DNA of 8,216 nucleotides from Kmv34 sp964524965 (GTDB taxonomy: Bacteria > Aerophobota > Aerophobia > Aerophobales > B3-G15), in the NCBI GenBank assembly GCA_964524965.1, contig CAZGDY010000078.1, positions 1 to 8,216 on the forward strand, in the 5' to 3' direction. Shown here in pieces: positions 6,139 through 8,216 of the stretch. Position 1 is the first letter of the stretch. Each line of letters opens with the position of its first letter. The translations under genes were made by a program, and so were the position numbers. The notes beneath the pieces were generated by a model. It ran no database searches. It was not told the origin of the DNA and worked only from the letters and a program-made list of their open reading frames with translations.

Positions 6139-7364
6139 TTTATTTTTTTTATCAAAAAATAAAATTTTCCTTCCTTCTTAAAACGTTCTGCTTTCTTTTC
6201 CGCTTTTTCTCCTTCACCAAAGTAGATATCTACTATTCCAGGACCTTTTATGATCGCTCCTGCATCCTGGCAAAAAGCAAAATGAGAATATTCGGAAGAA
6301 GAATCATTATAGTCAAGATAAGTCAAAGCTCCCAGAGGAAAAATCCGCTTATCTACAGCAATGGATGTTAAAGGAGTAAGTTTTATGTCCCCAGTACCAT
6401 AGGGACCATCTTGGCCCTTTTCAAAAAATATAAATCTCTCGTTTTGGTACAAATATTCATCTATTTGTTCAGGATGAGCTTTAAAATAAGCCAGGACTCC
6501 TTCCCTGGTGAGCTCTCCAGAAGAGAGTTTACCATCTTCCAATAAAAGTTTACTCAAGCTGGTATAAACTCTTCCATTATCCCCACTATAATTTACCCAG
6601 AAACTTTCTCCAGTATCCAGAACTATTTTTCCCGCTCCCTCAAGCATAAGAAAGACCAGATCCACTACATTTTTCAAGTACACCAATTCAAGACTTTGCC
6701 CTTCTAAAACTTTATTTTTCATGATTTCTCTTAGAGTATGATAGGGAGCGATTTCTCTTTTTTCCTGATCAATCCTGTATACTATTTTTTCCCCTTTAAG
6801 GCGAGAAATAAAATCACCCAACTCAGCCACTTTTAAATCAACAGGAGCCAGATATACCGGATACTGAAAATTACCCGTTAGAGAAAGAGCACCCTCATAT
6901 ACAGGAGAAAAATAACCAGTGAAAAAAACATTTTCTTTCTCATTTTTGCTGGCAATCTGATATACGCTAAAACGCTTTCTTAATAAATCGTTAAACTCCT
7001 CGAGATTTTTACTTTTCTCAAAAGTTTGGAAAAAAAGCTCGATAGATTCATTGATAAGTTTAGCAGATATTTTTCCCTCTCCGAAGGGAAAACTTTCTCC
7101 AGATTTAATCTTTATCAGAAGAAATTTTTTTTGACGCTGATAGGCTATTTTAAGTTGGGCAAAGTCCTTTTCTCCAAGAGCAAATAAAGGAATTTCATCT
7201 TGCTTAATCTCAACAAAATATTTTTCGGGAGGTTTTACCAGCTCTTTTCGAGCTTGAGGAATTAAAACAAAAAAATAATACAAAACTCCTACTTCTATAG
7301 AAAAACAACATATAATAAGCATTATAACAATAGATATTTTAGACCTGAGAAAGGATAAAGACAT
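6117..7364 (-). CDS. mltA: MltA-type membrane-bound lytic murein transglycosylase
   Basis: MltA enzymes cut the MurNAc-GlcNAc bond of peptidoglycan, leaving 1,6-anhydro ends. The 415 residues begin with basic residues and one hydrophobic segment (about 10-36). I see no proper lipobox (the cysteines sit in LIICCFS), so it is probably an inner-membrane signal anchor rather than an E. coli-style lipoprotein. The MltA barrel domain includes FTGYFSPVYEG (148-158), APYHTLREI (206-214), MLEGAGKI (240-247) and NERFIFF (308-314). The 3D domain (about 322-405) includes YGTGDI and CQDAGAIIKG, where D367 aligns with the catalytic D308 of E. coli MltA, then VDIYFGEG with D379. Homology seems to stop near FYFLIKK (401-407); the last residues are encoded by the antisense of the tRNA 3' end. 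ATG 7364 has AGGAAGAG (7381-7374) nine bases upstream. The gene is 21 bp after the DUF218 gene and probably co-transcribed. Confidence 0.92.
   Translation of the reverse strand: MSLSFLRSKISIVIMLIICCFSIEVGVLYYFFVLIPQARKELVKPPEKYFVEIKQDEIPLFALGEKDFAQLKIAYQRQKKFLLIKIKSGESFPFGEGKISAKLINESIELFFQTFEKSKNLEEFNDLLRKRFSVYQIASKNEKENVFFTGYFSPVYEGALSLTGNFQYPVYLAPVDLKVAELGDFISRLKGEKIVYRIDQEKREIAPYHTLREIMKNKVLEGQSLELVYLKNVVDLVFLMLEGAGKIVLDTGESFWVNYSGDNGRVYTSLSKLLLEDGKLSSGELTREGVLAYFKAHPEQIDEYLYQNERFIFFEKGQDGPYGTGDIKLTPLTSIAVDKRIFPLGALTYLDYNDSSSEYSHFAFCQDAGAIIKGPGIVDIYFGEGEKAEKKAERFKKEGKFYFLIKKINGADGGT
6139..6163. terminator. A/T-only inverted repeat after tRNA, possible transcription end
   Basis: TTTATTTTTT (6139-6148) and AAAAAATAAA (6154-6163) are perfect reverse complements around the loop TTATC, immediately after the encoded CCA. 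There is a run of eight T at 6143-6150. This is where transcription from both strands converges, so a stop signal is expected, but a stem with no G/C pairs is weak. The same bases encode part of the last codons of the - strand gene. The T run after the stable tRNA fold could itself release polymerase. Confidence 0.35.
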
Positions 7365-7385
7365 TTGGCCTAACTCTTCCTTTTA

Positions 7386-8012
7386 TCAAATCCAACCAGA
7401 GTACTTGTAGTAAATAAAAGCTAAAAACTCGTGCATGATTAATCGCACGTTCCGCAAACTCTGGTAGAATCCATAGGTATAGATTTCACTATTTTTTACT
7501 GGCGCCGGGAAAACTTCTATTCCTTGCTTTTTAAAGCAATAAAGAGCTCTTCGCATATGATAGGGGGAGGTCACCAAAATTACTTCCCCCTTAATATTGT
7601 ATTGGAAAAGAAGTTCCTTGGTATATAAAGCATTTTCATAAGTACTTGAGGAGTACAATTCTTTTAATATTACTTTTGGAGAGACTCCTTTAGCTAAAGC
7701 TATCTCGTACATCTTCTCAGCCTCTACCTGATTATCCTCTACAGCTCCTCCACTTAAAATAAGATAGTCCCCAAAGCCCACCTTAAAAAGAAATGCTCCA
7801 TAACTAACTCTTTCCCGAGTACTAACCCCTGGGGTTCCATCTGATTTTAACCCCCCTCCCAAAACTACAATGCTTTCGGCAGAACGAATATCTTCTTCTA
7901 TGCTTAAAATTCCAGCCAGTTTGTATTGAGTAAAGGGAAGATATAAAATACAAAAAGTGATCAAAAAAGCTAATCCGATAATAAAAAATATTTTTTTTAG
8001 CTTTTTACCCAT
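7386..8012 (-). CDS. DUF218 (YdcF/SanA/ElyC-type) membrane protein
   Basis: A 208-residue protein with a short basic N-terminus (MGKKLKK), one membrane segment (about 8-27) and a DUF218 domain for the rest. Family landmarks in order: IVVLGGG (48-54), TRERV (65-69), YLILSGG (83-89), VEAEKM (96-101), the SSSTYENA stretch (121-128) and ILVTSPYHMRRA (145-156). The basic residues before the membrane segment suggest the domain is extracytoplasmic. In E. coli, ElyC affects peptidoglycan/envelope glycan synthesis and SanA affects envelope permeability; the enzymatic activity of the family is not settled. Its partner here, a lytic transglycosylase 21 bp downstream, supports a wall-related role. The start is the only in-frame ATG before the domain, but its leader is A/T-rich with no clear Shine-Dalgarno. 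Family is secure; function is inferred. Confidence 0.9.
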   Translation of the reverse strand: MGKKLKKIFFIIGLAFLITFCILYLPFTQYKLAGILSIEEDIRSAESIVVLGGGLKSDGTPGVSTRERVSYGAFLFKVGFGDYLILSGGAVEDNQVEAEKMYEIALAKGVSPKVILKELYSSSTYENALYTKELLFQYNIKGEVILVTSPYHMRRALYCFKKQGIEVFPAPVKNSEIYTYGFYQSLRNVRLIMHEFLAFIYYKYSGWI

Positions 8013-8036
8013 AAAAATTTCGCTTTTAACAAAAAT

Positions 8037-8066
8037 ATCTTATTTTTTATTCTTTAAATAAGTAAA
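8037..8066 (-). promoter_or_regulatory. Weak sigma70-type promoter candidate for DUF218-mltA pair
   Basis: Reading the - strand, TTTACT (8066-8061) and TAAGAT (8042-8037) are each four of six to the -35 and -10 consensus, with an 18-base spacer, ending 24 bases before the ATG at 8012. This is the only promoter-like pair I see in the 84-bp gap 8013-8096. In DNA this AT-rich such matches occur by chance, so confidence is low. Confidence 0.3.
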
Positions 8067-8096
8067 CTTTATCGACTGCCACTCCTGAGTTTGATT

Positions 8097-8216
8097 TTAA
8101 TACTTAATTGAAGAATCAACAGAGTCAATATTGAAAAACTCCAAAGGATTATCTCTAAGAATTTTGCGGGCAAAGTCAAGCGCCTCGGGCAGAGAAAAAT
8201 AATCCTCCTCTACCTT
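8097..8216 (-). CDS. 3' end of an unidentified gene, cut by window edge
   Basis: On the - strand an open frame runs in from the right edge for 39 codons and ends at TAA (8099-8097). It has no start because the rest lies outside the window. The translated tail contains EDYFSLPEALDFARKIL, RDNPLEFF and ends NIDSVDSSIKY, a plausible amphipathic helix followed by a polar tail. The neat codon use and sensible amino-acid mix suggest real coding. I do not recognise the family. It lies 84 bp upstream of the DUF218 gene in the same direction and may belong to the same operon or a preceding one; I see no convincing terminator in between. Confidence 0.6.
   Translation of the reverse strand, partial: KVEEDYFSLPEALDFARKILRDNPLEFFNIDSVDSSIKY

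Noticed and set aside
6078..6371. 97-residue + strand open frame starting in the tRNA D arm
   Set aside because: It begins inside the tRNA, runs antisense to the conserved MltA 3D domain, is rich in Phe/Ser/Lys with no motif, and has no ribosome binding site.
8061..8095. Terminator hairpin after the edge gene (AAACT...AGTTT, ACTC..GAGT)
   Set aside because: Stems are only four or five pairs with poor loops and no T run in the right place.
1..8216. CRISPR array, insertion sequence, phage or defence system
   Set aside because: No regularly spaced repeats, transposase or integrase motifs or terminal inverted repeats are visible; nearly all of the window is explained by conserved core genes.

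Overview
The window is an AT-rich (roughly mid-30s % GC by eye), gene-dense piece of bacterial chromosome. It carries a six-gene housekeeping run on the + strand, a tRNA-Thr gene, and a convergent pair of cell-envelope genes on the - strand, with gene fragments at both edges. No mobile element, CRISPR array, phage gene or obvious defence system is visible.

Left part (1-6007, + strand): radA (5' end cut by the window edge), disA, a yacL-like membrane PIN-TRAM gene, ispD, ispF and cysS. This is the order known from Bacillus subtilis (radA-disA-yacL-ispD-ispF-gltX-cysE-cysS), but here ispF is followed directly by cysS. Packing is tight: radA/disA abut, yacL/ispD and ispD/ispF overlap by 4 bp (GTGA and ATGA), and ispF/cysS are 11 bp apart, so the run probably forms one transcription unit. 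It joins recombinational repair (RadA), c-di-AMP synthesis from DNA structure (DisA), an uncharacterised membrane-anchored PIN nuclease-like protein, two steps of the MEP isoprenoid pathway (IspD, IspF) and cysteinyl-tRNA synthetase. The yacL/ispD junction has a dnaX-type A_AAA_AAG heptamer right before the yacL stop, in the phase where a -1 slip would read straight into ispD.

Middle (6008-6163): a perfect 12-bp tandem duplication that includes the cysS stop codon, then a tRNA-Thr(UGU) gene with encoded CCA, then an A/T-only 10-bp inverted repeat. The convergent - strand gene ends inside the tRNA gene, so the two overlap antisense by 22 bp.

Right part (6117-8216, - strand): a DUF218 (YdcF/SanA/ElyC-type) membrane protein gene followed 21 bp later by an MltA-type lytic transglycosylase, probably co-transcribed and concerned with peptidoglycan/envelope. 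Upstream is a weak promoter candidate. At the edge is the 3' end of another - strand gene (39 codons plus stop, 8216-8097) that I cannot identify.

Organism: a Firmicutes-like radA-disA-yacL-isp-cysS block together with an MltA lytic transglycosylase (a family typical of organisms with an outer membrane) suggests a low-GC diderm, perhaps an anaerobe from a poorly cultured phylum. The phylum cannot be fixed from this sequence. Most of the window is ordinary core genome; the observations worth a second look are at the gene junctions and in the unusual family combination.
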